A DNA stretch of 64,000 nucleotides from an uncultured Lachnospiraceae bacterium (GTDB lineage: Bacteria; Bacillota; Clostridia; Lachnospirales; Lachnospiraceae). A model generated the notes under the pieces. It made no database searches, was not told the origin of the DNA, and was given only the letters and a program-made list of their open reading frames with translations. The translations under genes were made by a program, and so were the position numbers. Positions 16,069 through 24,077 of the stretch are shown piece by piece. The DNA is taken from assembly GCA_910589075.1 (NCBI GenBank), contig CAJUSK010000034.1, positions 248,001 through 312,000 on the forward strand, given 5' to 3'. Each line of letters begins with the position of its first letter. Within the stretch, counting starts at the first letter, position 1.

Positions 16069-18138
16069 ATGGAAAAAAGGATACGTATGTGGTTGAAAGC
16101 ATGTCTCATTATAGCAGGGCTTTTGTTTTTCTGCTTTCTGGCAGGCAGGCGGGAGCGGGGGACTGATTATGAGAAAGAGGCAAGAATCAGACAATACGAA
16201 GCGGATGAAAGCGTGGAGAAAATACGGACCACACTGTTGGCATGTGGAGAGATGATACAGAAAGTGGAAGATGCAGAACTGGTGGCCGGGGAAGGTCAGC
16301 TGCCTCTGCTTGTAACCACAGACGGCGTTTATACATATGAGACGGAGGAAGTGGAAGACTGCATCTATAAACAGGTAACAGCCTATATTCGGGATGATTG
16401 TGTACTGGAGGTGGTGGAAGAAGCGCAACAGGAAGATACCGTGTTGTCCAATCTGTGGATCAGTGAAGTGGAGGAAGAACGGATTCTGTGTTTTTTATCC
16501 GGGAATCTGTTTTATCTGCCCTTTCAGATTTCCGGTGATAACCGGGAACAGGTAGCAGATGTTATTTTAAAAAACGGAGCAGTTACAGATTGTACGGTGA
16601 AAAAAGAAAAGGTAAGCGGCAAACTCATTGGTGTGACAGATGATATGTTAAATCTTCCGGGAAAGAATTTGCCTGTATCGGATACTGTGCGCGTATATCG
16701 CCTGTATGGGGAACTTGCCGAACTATCTCTGGGGGATCTGCCGGTAGGATATGAAAACACGGATTATGTAATAGTGGATGGGGAGGTATGTGCCTGTCTG
16801 ATCACCTCGGAAGAGAAGATGGAAACGATACGGGTTTTGTTACAGAGTGGAAATTACAGTGGACGTTATCATGAACATGTCGCATTGACGGCGGATTGCG
16901 ATTTTACGCTTGCATGGGGCGGGGAAGAAGAAACTTACGGAGCGGGAGACATGGTCAGGATTGAAGGGGACAGTGGGTACTATGAGGACAGTGATCGTAT
17001 TTTTGTCACATTGTCTGCAAATACGGGGCGGATTTCCCTGATGTCCCTGGAACGGAACCGGGAGCGCACAGACTACAGAGGCAGTATGGAGATTATCAAA
17101 ACGGACGAGGGGCTGGCTGTGATCAATGAACTGTTGCTGGAAGAGTATCTGTATGGTGTGGTACCCAGCGAGATGCCGGCCTCCTATCCGGAGGAAAGTC
17201 TGAAAGCACAGGCTGTCTGTGCCAGAACTTATGCGTACCGGAATATGAAACACGCCGGATTTCCTCAGTTGGGCGCCCATGTGGATGACAGCACGGCTTT
17301 TCAGGTATATGGAAATACAGAGGAAAAAGCGGAAACCACAGCCGCAGTCAAGGCGACCAAAGGACAGTTGCTGTTATATGGGGAGGAGCCTATAGACGCC
17401 TATTATTATTCCACGTCCTGTGGTTATGGAACGGATACGCGGGCATGGAACGGTATGGAAGCCGAGCCGGTGCCATATTTGCAGGCAAAGGAAATCAGGA
17501 CAGCGGCAGAATTGACGAAGCAGGAATATTCCCCGGAAGGGCTGCAGGAGGAAGCGGTGTTTGCACAGTATATACAGGAAGAGGAGACGGCGTCTTATGA
17601 GCAGGAAGAAGCCTGGTTCCGGTGGCGCTATGAGGTGGAGTCTGTGGATGTGAAAGAGATGGAACGGCGTCTGGCGGACCGGTACGGGGTACAGCCGGGT
17701 TTTATATTGACCAGAGAAGAGGACGGTGCATATGTGAGTAAGCCCACGGGGAACATTGGAACCCTGCGGGAAATATCCATAACCGGCAGAAATGCAGGCG
17801 GGAACAGCGCACAGGTTCTGATTGAAGGAAGCGAGGGCACCTATCTGGTACAGACAGAATATAACATACGTTATGTATTAAATAATGGCGGTTATCCCAT
17901 TGTGAGAAAGGATGGGAGCGAGGTAACTTCCAATACTCTGCTGCCCAGTGCGTTTTTTATGATAACAACTGGCAAAGAGGATGGGAATGTGGTAGGATAT
18001 ACCATAGTCGGAGGGGGCTATGGACATGGTATCGGCATGAGCCAGAACGGGGCAAAACATATGGCGGAAGCCGGATTGACAGAAGAAGAAATACTGGCAT
18101 TTTTTTATGAAGGAAGCCGGATCGAAACTATGTACTGA
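16069..18138 (+). CDS. SpoIID/LytB domain protein
   Basis: 689 residues with one N-terminal membrane helix (about 7-25), a poorly conserved extracytoplasmic middle, and a SpoIID domain in the last 350 residues: LLEEYLYGVVPSEMPASYPEESLKAQAVCARTYAYRN, then STSCGYGTDTRAWNG and the C-terminal YGHGIGMSQNGAKHMAEAG. SpoIID is the lytic transglycosylase of the engulfment machine; this one is about twice the length of SpoIID, so it is a SpoIID-like relative and may act in sporulation or vegetative wall turnover. Start ATG 16069 is fixed by CAGGAGG. The next gene starts 14 bases after the stop. Confidence 0.88.
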   Translation: MEKRIRMWLKACLIIAGLLFFCFLAGRRERGTDYEKEARIRQYEADESVEKIRTTLLACGEMIQKVEDAELVAGEGQLPLLVTTDGVYTYETEEVEDCIYKQVTAYIRDDCVLEVVEEAQQEDTVLSNLWISEVEEERILCFLSGNLFYLPFQISGDNREQVADVILKNGAVTDCTVKKEKVSGKLIGVTDDMLNLPGKNLPVSDTVRVYRLYGELAELSLGDLPVGYENTDYVIVDGEVCACLITSEEKMETIRVLLQSGNYSGRYHEHVALTADCDFTLAWGGEEETYGAGDMVRIEGDSGYYEDSDRIFVTLSANTGRISLMSLERNRERTDYRGSMEIIKTDEGLAVINELLLEEYLYGVVPSEMPASYPEESLKAQAVCARTYAYRNMKHAGFPQLGAHVDDSTAFQVYGNTEEKAETTAAVKATKGQLLLYGEEPIDAYYYSTSCGYGTDTRAWNGMEAEPVPYLQAKEIRTAAELTKQEYSPEGLQEEAVFAQYIQEEETASYEQEEAWFRWRYEVESVDVKEMERRLADRYGVQPGFILTREEDGAYVSKPTGNIGTLREISITGRNAGGNSAQVLIEGSEGTYLVQTEYNIRYVLNNGGYPIVRKDGSEVTSNTLLPSAFFMITTGKEDGNVVGYTIVGGGYGHGIGMSQNGAKHMAEAGLTEEEILAFFYEGSRIETMY

Positions 18139-18152
18139 TGACTGGAGGGAAT

Positions 18153-19010
18153 ATGAGCCGTAAGCTGTTTCGCATTATGCGTAATTTTATAAAGCAGGTT
18201 TCCAGAGACAATGTGAGCGCTCATGCGGCAAGCACTGCATTTTTTCTGTTTTTATCATTGATTCCGTTGCTGATTCTGATCTGTGCCATTTTGCCGTATA
18301 CTCCGGTGACGGAAGCCATGCTGATGGAAATTGCGGTGGATCTGACGCCTGATTCAGCCAATGGGCTGATGATTTATCTCATTGGAGAAGTGTATGACAG
18401 ATCTGTGGGAGTGCTTTCTGCGGCGGCGGTGGTTACGGTATGGATCTCAGCCAAAGGCATGATGGCATTGATGCGGGGGCTGAATGCGGTCAATGGTGTA
18501 ACGGAGCACAGAAATTATTTTGTCCTGCGGATACGCGCCTGTCTGTATACCGTATTAATGCTGGCCGCAATGGTGCTGGCGCTGGTATTTCTTGTGTTTG
18601 GCAATGCGCTGGCAAGACTGTTGCTGCGGCAGTTCCCACAGCTCGCTTTTCTGGTTGAACTGGTAATGCATATCCGTTTCCTGCCGGTATGGCTGTTTTT
18701 GACGGTTGTGTTTGCCATTTTATATACATATGTGCCTGAAATCCGGACAAAGTTCTGGTATCAGGTTCCGGGCGCCCTGTTTTCTGCCGTTGCATGGAGT
18801 ATATTTTCCTGGGGATTCTCTGTGTATGTAGACAGGTTTAATGGGCTCAGTATGTATGGAAATTTAACAACAGTCATTATTATTATGTTATGGTTTTATT
18901 TCTGTATGTATTTATTGTTGGTAGGTGCAAATATCAATCGCTATTTTCATCCGGCCATCCGTTATCTCTGCAAAAGAAGAAGGGAAAAGAGGAAACTGCA
19001 ACAACAATAG
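18153..19010 (+). CDS. YihY/BrkB family membrane protein
   Basis: 285 residues, six membrane helices, once misnamed ribonuclease BN. Typical segments: SAHAASTAFFLFLSLIPLLILICAILPY at the start, VWISAKGMMALMRGLNAVNG, and GAxFSAVAWSIFSWGFSVYVDRF near the end. Function unknown (efflux or lipid roles have been proposed for relatives). Start ATG 18153 has GGAGG; it follows the SpoIID-domain gene directly and is probably translated from the same transcript. The stop codon lies inside a type A hairpin repeat, so the last codons (KLQQQ) border the repeat insertion. Confidence 0.9.
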   Translation: MSRKLFRIMRNFIKQVSRDNVSAHAASTAFFLFLSLIPLLILICAILPYTPVTEAMLMEIAVDLTPDSANGLMIYLIGEVYDRSVGVLSAAAVVTVWISAKGMMALMRGLNAVNGVTEHRNYFVLRIRACLYTVLMLAAMVLALVFLVFGNALARLLLRQFPQLAFLVELVMHIRFLPVWLFLTVVFAILYTYVPEIRTKFWYQVPGALFSAVAWSIFSWGFSVYVDRFNGLSMYGNLTTVIIIMLWFYFCMYLLLVGANINRYFHPAIRYLCKRRREKRKLQQQ

Positions 19011-19079
19011 ATTGCAGGCTTCGCCAGCAAACCTATTGTCATGAACTATAGATTGCAGGCTTCGCCAGCAAACCTATTG
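19005..19079 (-). repeat. Two type A hairpin repeats in direct tandem, reverse orientation
   Basis: Copies at 19005-19038 and 19046-19079, read on the minus strand, each followed (on plus) by TCATGAA. The first starts with CAATAG whose TAG is the stop codon of the YihY gene. The two copies are identical over 33 of 34 bases, suggesting recent duplication. Confidence 0.85.
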
Positions 19080-19363
19080 TCATGAATAAAAAACCGCCAA
19101 CGTCATCCGGCGGTTCCATTGTTACTATATTTTGTTTTATCCGTTGTTGTTGTTCTGGGCTTCCGGGGAGTAGTGGATGTTATTCTTCATTTGCCTTTGC
19201 CAGGAAATATGTTCTCATATCCGAGGACGAAAGCCATCCCTTTTCCTCTCCGGATTTTTCCCTTTTGCAAGCTCGCCCATGAGCTTCAGGATCGCCTGTG
19301 TCCAGTCTCTTTTTTATTCCAATGTTTTTAAAACTGTCACCGGAAATACGGTGATTTTCACTC
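19080..19363. other. Intergenic stretch with no convincing gene
   Basis: Holds an AACCGCC / GGCGGTT hairpin (19092-19115) that on the minus strand is followed by a T-run, so it would terminate leftward transcription. Short open frames on both strands have neither ribosome sites nor family features. It separates the core genes from the AT-rich marR pair. Confidence 0.5.
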
Positions 19364-19418
19364 AAAGAGTTGACAAATTCAACTCTTTATCTTAAAATAT
19401 CAGTTGACAAATTCAACT
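19364..19418 (+). promoter_or_regulatory. marR promoter with two palindromic operators
   Basis: TTGACA (19370-19375), 17-base spacer, TAAAAT (19393-19398). Operator 1 (19364-19388) is a palindrome with ten-base arms AAAGAGTTGA / TCAACTCTTT and contains the -35; operator 2 (19402-19418), AGTTGACAAATTCAACT, covers the start of transcription. Both share GTTGACAAATTCAAC. The MarR protein encoded just downstream is the obvious binder, giving autorepression. Confidence 0.75.
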
Positions 19419-19439
19419 CATATCAAGGGAGAAACTGTT

Positions 19440-19907
19440 TTGGAAAAAGATACGATTAAGAACATTCGGGCGTTTAACAGATACTATACTGTATGGTTAG
19501 ATGTAATAAGTAAAAGTTATTTAGGAACCGGTTTTTCATGGCCTGAATCAAGGGTGTTGTTTGAAATTTATATTTCTGATGATATTAGCGCAACAGAATT
19601 ATGCGAACATTTAAATATGGATAAAAGTTACGTTAGCAGAATACTTGCTAAACTTGAAAAAAATAAACTTATAACAAGAGAACTTGTTGTAGGGAGCAAA
19701 GGAACAAAAAAATTACATTTGACTGATCTTGGAATTAAAGAAGCAAAACAAATAGATAAAAATGGAGATACACAGATTATTCAAAAGTTGAAAGCTATGG
19801 ATACAGAAAATTGTGAAAAACTTTGCGAAGCGATGATGCTTATTGAAAAAATATTACGCGAAAATGATAATAAAACTACCAATAGTGAGGATGAAATATG
19901 CATGTAA
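19440..19907 (+). CDS. MarR family transcriptional regulator
   Basis: About 155 residues. Winged helix in the middle: DISATELCEHLNMDKSYVSRILAKLEKNKLITRE. Start TTG 19440 has AGGGAG eight bases upstream; the frame is open further up but that part overlaps the operator. AT-rich with codon use unlike the flanking core genes, suggesting acquisition. Its last ten bases overlap the acetyltransferase gene, so the two are translationally coupled. Ligand unknown; the pair resembles MarR-GNAT modules in which regulator and acetyltransferase are co-expressed. Confidence 0.88.
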   Translation: MEKDTIKNIRAFNRYYTVWLDVISKSYLGTGFSWPESRVLFEIYISDDISATELCEHLNMDKSYVSRILAKLEKNKLITRELVVGSKGTKKLHLTDLGIKEAKQIDKNGDTQIIQKLKAMDTENCEKLCEAMMLIEKILRENDNKTTNSEDEICM

Positions 19908-20380
19908 AAATTATTCCGGCTTACAATTATCCACAGGAAATATGTGAACTATTTTCAGAATATACAAATATGTTAATAGCTGGTGAAAACTCATTTCAAA
20001 AATATCTTGAGATTCAACATTATGATATGGAATTGGAACATTTAGAAACAAAATATGGATATCCTGATGGAAGATTATATTTAGCTTATTATGACGAAAA
20101 AGTAGCAGGGTGTATTGGATTAAGAAAAATTGATAAACAGCATTGTGAAATGAAGCGTCTTTATATACGGCCGCTATTTAGAGGCAAAAAGATTGGAGAG
20201 CAACTCATACAACAAATTATAGCTGATGCAAAAAAAATAGGATATTCTTACATGCTGTTAGATACATTGCCTTTTTTAGAAACAGCAATTTATATGTATA
20301 AAAAATTGGGGTTTTACGTGACAGATCGTTACAATGACAGTCCTATGAATGCGTCTATATATATGAAAATGGATTTATAA
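19898..20380 (+). CDS. GNAT family N-acetyltransferase
   Basis: 160 residues. The acetyl-CoA site is in MKRLYIRPLFRGKKIGEQLIQQI (R/Q-x-x-G-x-G/A type loop RGKKIG), followed by LLDTLPFLETAIYMYKKLGF, typical of GNAT motif B. Substrate unknown: antibiotics, polyamines or amino acids are all possible. Overlaps the marR gene by ten bases, and a terminator hairpin follows about 100 bases downstream, closing a two-gene operon. Confidence 0.88.
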   Translation: MHVKIIPAYNYPQEICELFSEYTNMLIAGENSFQKYLEIQHYDMELEHLETKYGYPDGRLYLAYYDEKVAGCIGLRKIDKQHCEMKRLYIRPLFRGKKIGEQLIQQIIADAKKIGYSYMLLDTLPFLETAIYMYKKLGFYVTDRYNDSPMNASIYMKMDL

Positions 20381-20479
20381 TTGTGATATACCGATGAATC
20401 AATAAAAATATACAATATCTGCTGGTCAATAGCAAAATAAAAAAGTTGTCATCTGGCAGACAATTTTCATACACCTGTG

Positions 20480-20517
20480 GAACGGTGGCTTTGATTTTCA
20501 AGGCTGCCGTTTTCTTT
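20480..20517 (+). terminator. Terminator after the marR operon
   Basis: AACGG...GGC pairs with GGC...CCGTT followed by TTCTTTT, about 100 bases after the acetyltransferase stop. The remaining 200 bases to the histidine kinase hold a TATAAT near 20649 without a good -35. Confidence 0.55.
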
Positions 20518-20713
20518 TATGTCCATTTTCTTTGTCCATAATTTCTATGGTTGATAAAGAAAAAATACAAATACAGGATCAATATGCAATGTATGCCGAA
20601 AAATATGCGAACTGTGCCGGAGAATGGTTTGAGGAGGCAATTTCTGCTATAATCGGAACTGGCAGATGGTCTTAATCTGCGACAAAAGATAAAATGCAGG
20701 AGGTGCGGTAAGT

Positions 20714-22012
20714 GTGTTAGACGCAATGATCCGTTTTCTGATGAATCTGGCAGGGGTGACTATGCTGTTTCTTCCGGGAAGCAGACTGCGGTTTGACAGG
20801 AAAAAGACATTGATTTGCTATGCCCTTTTCAGTCTGTTTCTGCTTCTGGCATTGTGTGTCTTGTATGTGCCGGAAGGGGGTAGCGGCCTGAAAATAGCGA
20901 TGCCCATACTGTACATAGTATTTTTTGTTTTTTCCATTTGTATGAGCAGTGATCCGATGGATCTGTCGGTATACAGGTTTGCAGTTGCCGTTTATTTTCT
21001 GACGGTTTTTCAGATCGGGGGAGTGGAGATTTCCGCCACTCTTTTTAATCAAAATGAATGGGTGAACAGCCTATTGCCCATTGCATTGACTCTTGTTATG
21101 GCTTATTGGATTGAGCGGAGAATGAAACGGTTTATCCAGGGATTTGCACATTTGACGGAGAGTGAAACGGATCGGTTCAGTCTGGTGATTATGGTTGTCA
21201 GTATTGTATTTGGCATTGCCTATATTCTGCATCCGGCTGTACCCTGCCGGCTGTTGCGGGTGTTTGTCAATGTCTGTCTGACCGGTTCGCTGCAGTTTCT
21301 GGTATTCCGGCTTTACCTGCATATCGGGAAAGAGAAGACGTACCAGAGAGAGAATCAGTTGATACAGATGAATCATCGGCTGCTGGAAAAAAATGTGGAA
21401 CTTCTGGAGGATGCAGTCAGGGCCGGGGACCGGATACGGCATGATGTTCGGCATCACAACGCTGTGATTGGGGAATATGTGCGCAGAGGACAAAACCGGG
21501 AAGTTTTGCAGTATTTAAAGGAATATGAAAAAGAGATGGATGTGGTCAATATAAAAAGCATTTGCGCCAATACAGTCGTCAACAAGCTCCTTTCTGCATA
21601 TACCAGAAGGGCGGAAATGGCCCGGATTGAAGTGTCACTGGATGTGGAACTGGGCAGGGATGTGGCCATACCGGGTATTGATCTGGTGGCCATACTGGCC
21701 AATGTTTATGAGAATGCGATTTTCGGTTGTATGGAAGTGCAGAAGCAGTCGGCGGAGCGTGTATGCTTTATTCATCTGATGCTCAGGAAACGGCGGAATA
21801 AACTGGTGATTCGTTGCAGCAATACATGCAGTATGGAGACCGCGCTGACATGGGGACAACCTAAGGGGGGATTTACAGGTGGTATCGGCATACTGAGTAT
21901 TACCAGAACAGCAGATAAATATAATGGGGAGTATGATTTCAGAAATGATAACGGGGTCTTTGTATTCAGATTGATTATGAATATTCCCCAGGCTTTGCGG
22001 CGGGAGAAATGA
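20714..22012 (+). CDS. AgrC/LytS-like sensor histidine kinase (GHKL)
   Basis: 432 residues. The N-terminal 200 residues form about six membrane helices; then a coiled region and the phospho-acceptor segment RAGDRIRHDVRHHNAVIGEY, an N-box in LANVYENAIFGCM and a G-box in GGFTGGIGILSITRTA. This is the HPK10-type layout of peptide-sensing kinases. Start GTG 20714 with AGGAGG ten bases upstream; ATG 20726 is possible. The response regulator gene overlaps by four bases (ATGA). No autoinducing-peptide gene or AgrB is adjacent. Confidence 0.9.
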   Translation: MLDAMIRFLMNLAGVTMLFLPGSRLRFDRKKTLICYALFSLFLLLALCVLYVPEGGSGLKIAMPILYIVFFVFSICMSSDPMDLSVYRFAVAVYFLTVFQIGGVEISATLFNQNEWVNSLLPIALTLVMAYWIERRMKRFIQGFAHLTESETDRFSLVIMVVSIVFGIAYILHPAVPCRLLRVFVNVCLTGSLQFLVFRLYLHIGKEKTYQRENQLIQMNHRLLEKNVELLEDAVRAGDRIRHDVRHHNAVIGEYVRRGQNREVLQYLKEYEKEMDVVNIKSICANTVVNKLLSAYTRRAEMARIEVSLDVELGRDVAIPGIDLVAILANVYENAIFGCMEVQKQSAERVCFIHLMLRKRRNKLVIRCSNTCSMETALTWGQPKGGFTGGIGILSITRTADKYNGEYDFRNDNGVFVFRLIMNIPQALRREK

Positions 22013-22743
22013 AAGGGGCGGACATTGTGTATCTGATAGCGCTCTGCGACGATGAACAGGCGGAACTGCGCAAAACGGAGCAAATGCTTTACAGCTATGG
22101 GAAAAAACATCCCGAAACAGATCTGTTGGTAACCTGTTTTGAAAGTGTGAATGAACTTCTCCGCAGGATCCGGGAAGAAGCGTATATGCCGGATTTGGTG
22201 TTGCTGGACATTTACATGCCTGAAAAAATGGGGATTGAAGCGGCCAGGGAACTGCGCGATATGGGAAACCGAAGCCGGATTGTATTCCTCACCATGTCGA
22301 AAGAACATGCGCTGGATGCGTTTGGGGTGGATGCTGTCCAATATCTGGTCAAGCCGGTATCGGAAGCGGCTTTTTTCTCTGTTTTAGACCGGTTTCCGGG
22401 GAGCATGGAGCGGAAAAATTATGTTGTACTGCGGATAAAGGGGAGGATACAGCGTGTGGCAGTTGATGAGATTTTGTACTGTGAAGCGCAGGGGAAAATC
22501 CAATGCCTGCATCTTTTGGACGGTACTCAGTGTCTGTTGCGTATGACTATGAAAAAGATATTTGATATGCTTTCCGGTTATAAAAAGTTTGTCAGGGTGG
22601 GGATTGCCTATATTATGAATCTGGAGCACATTGACAATCTGAATGCGCAGGACATCTGCCTGTATACAGGAAAGCGGATTGCCCTGCCCAGAGGGGCTTA
22701 CCGGGCTTTGAAGGAGCAGTATTTCCGGTATTATTGTGGATGA
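22009..22743 (+). CDS. LytTR-type response regulator
   Basis: About 244 residues. Receiver domain with acidic pair CDDE near the N-terminus, phospho-acceptor Asp67 in LVLLDIYMPEKMG and the conserved Lys in YLVKPVSE. C-terminal LytTR DNA-binding domain from about 140: VDEILYCEAQGKIQCLHL, LSGYKKFVRVGIAYIMNLEHID, RIALPRGAYRALKEQYF. Pairs with the upstream kinase by ATGA overlap. LytTR regulators bind direct repeats at target promoters; none obvious nearby. Confidence 0.92.
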   Translation: MKGADIVYLIALCDDEQAELRKTEQMLYSYGKKHPETDLLVTCFESVNELLRRIREEAYMPDLVLLDIYMPEKMGIEAARELRDMGNRSRIVFLTMSKEHALDAFGVDAVQYLVKPVSEAAFFSVLDRFPGSMERKNYVVLRIKGRIQRVAVDEILYCEAQGKIQCLHLLDGTQCLLRMTMKKIFDMLSGYKKFVRVGIAYIMNLEHIDNLNAQDICLYTGKRIALPRGAYRALKEQYFRYYCG

Positions 22744-22795
22744 AACGGATTAAAAAATGATCCGGACAAAATGAAAATACCCAAAATAGGCGCAA

Positions 22796-22830
22796 AAAAA
22801 CAGGGCTCCTTTTTCTTGCTTCCCTGTTTC
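22796..22830 (-). terminator. Terminator of the NADAR operon
   Basis: AACAGGG / CCCTGTT hairpin; the long T-run follows on the minus strand, so it serves the leftward NADAR operon, while on the plus strand it could also stop read-through from the response regulator gene. Confidence 0.6.
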
Positions 22831-22900
22831 AATGTGCCGCTCTGTATGTACGGCTGTTATTTAACTTTTAGCTGGCTATAATTTTGCAAACCGGAATTCG

Positions 22901-23539
22901 TCAACAAAAAATATGTTCTTTGTGATATTGGATAAAATCCTCTTTGTTAAAAGATGGTAAATACCCATATTCGTCTGCAATCAATTTAAGGATTGCGGCA
23001 GCTCTTGCCTGGGTATTGATGCTTTTTGCGGGATTAAATTCAATATCTGTAAAATAATTGTAACGTAAAATTGTATTGACTTCATCTGTTATAAAGGATT
23101 GTTTTATGGCAGTAATGTAAATGAAGTCATAAAATACTGTCTGAGGAATTAAAGGAAACTCTTCATTTTGGTAACGAAACGCTTTTAGGCTTCCTGATTT
23201 ATGCAGTCTTTCGTCACGTTTTGCTTCTTTTGGCGACACATCAAGCAAATCAAGATAAGGCCCTCCATGCTCAAAAACTTTAGCACTCTGAAAAACATTC
23301 TCAAGGGTATCGTTATTGATCTTGAGATGCAATGCGCTTGCTTTGATTCCAATGTGTTCCATGCTCTTCGTGCTGATTTCTAATGGCCTGGCGTTTAAAT
23401 CTGCTTTTTTAATTGCATTGTGCAGACTTTTTATAGATTTTTGTTTTTGAGATACTGCAAAACCAGAATACCATTCAAACGAATATATTTCACGAATGAC
23501 TTTTCCTTGTTTAACAAAGAATGCAGGTCGTTTTGCCAT
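22901..23539 (-). CDS. NADAR-domain protein (DarT1-antitoxin type), orphan
   Basis: 212 residues. The N-terminus MAKRPAFFVKQGKVIREIYSFEWYSGFAVSQKQKSIKSLH matches the family annotated as DarT1-associated NADAR antitoxin; the C-terminal part has the NADAR features FEHGGPYLDLLDVSPKEAKRDERLHKSG and FYDFIYI...FTDIEFNPAKSINTQARAAAI. NADAR proteins remove ADP-ribose from guanine in DNA, countering DarT1. No DarT-like gene is next to it: its operon partner, 25 bases upstream, is an unrelated 96-residue protein. Identification is by remembered family signature. AT-rich relative to neighbours. Confidence 0.7.
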   Translation of the reverse strand: MAKRPAFFVKQGKVIREIYSFEWYSGFAVSQKQKSIKSLHNAIKKADLNARPLEISTKSMEHIGIKASALHLKINNDTLENVFQSAKVFEHGGPYLDLLDVSPKEAKRDERLHKSGSLKAFRYQNEEFPLIPQTVFYDFIYITAIKQSFITDEVNTILRYNYFTDIEFNPAKSINTQARAAAILKLIADEYGYLPSFNKEDFIQYHKEHIFC

Positions 23540-23563
23540 GGTTCCTCCTATATAAAATATGGT

Positions 23564-23854
23564 TTATTCTTCTAATGTACTGATTATTTCTTGTATTTCC
23601 AATGCAGCATCTTCCACTCGCAATTCTACTTTTTCACTCCAAAACTGACTTCCGCCAGACAACTCATCAATTAAGTTGAAGAGGGAGACTGCATCAGCAA
23701 CGGGTATAAAACCAGTCGATTTCCATTCGGACAAATGCTTATTCAGATAGTTTATAATATCTGTATAGATTTTCTCATTGAAAGAATTATGGCAACGTAA
23801 TTCTACCAACAATCCACTTTCTCCTACAATCATATCAGAAAAACGCATTTCCAC
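23564..23854 (-). CDS. Hypothetical 96-aa protein co-transcribed with NADAR gene
   Basis: 96 residues, starting MEMRFSDMIVGESGLLVELRCHN and ending in an acidic helix EDAALEIQEIISTLEE. Soluble, no motif I recognise. Start ATG 23854; upstream on the minus strand is GGAGG. The stop lies 25 bases before the NADAR start, so they form an operon. Whether it is a toxin, an accessory or an unrelated protein cannot be told from sequence. Confidence 0.65.
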   Translation of the reverse strand: MEMRFSDMIVGESGLLVELRCHNSFNEKIYTDIINYLNKHLSEWKSTGFIPVADAVSLFNLIDELSGGSQFWSEKVELRVEDAALEIQEIISTLEE

Positions 23855-24077
23855 ATACCTCCGGCTCTCTATTTAGCGATGACTTTATTATAGTACTTTA
23901 TTCCCCAAAAGGAAACAGATTTCTTTAGCGTATATGCGCATTCGCAGGCGGTGGTGTCAACAGTAGTAAATGTGCAATAAGATTGACTGGAATGGTCTTT
24001 GGGTATGTGGTACAATCAAACATATTGAAAGGCCATCGGAAAACGGAAGTTTCCGGCGTGGGCGGATTGGAGGGACT

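Noticed and set aside
19180..19365. A 61-residue minus-strand frame starting at a TTG inside the region left of the marR promoter, with a leftward terminator-like hairpin beyond its end
   Set aside because: No ribosome site, no recognisable family, and it overlaps the strong marR control region; the hairpin alone is not enough to call a gene.
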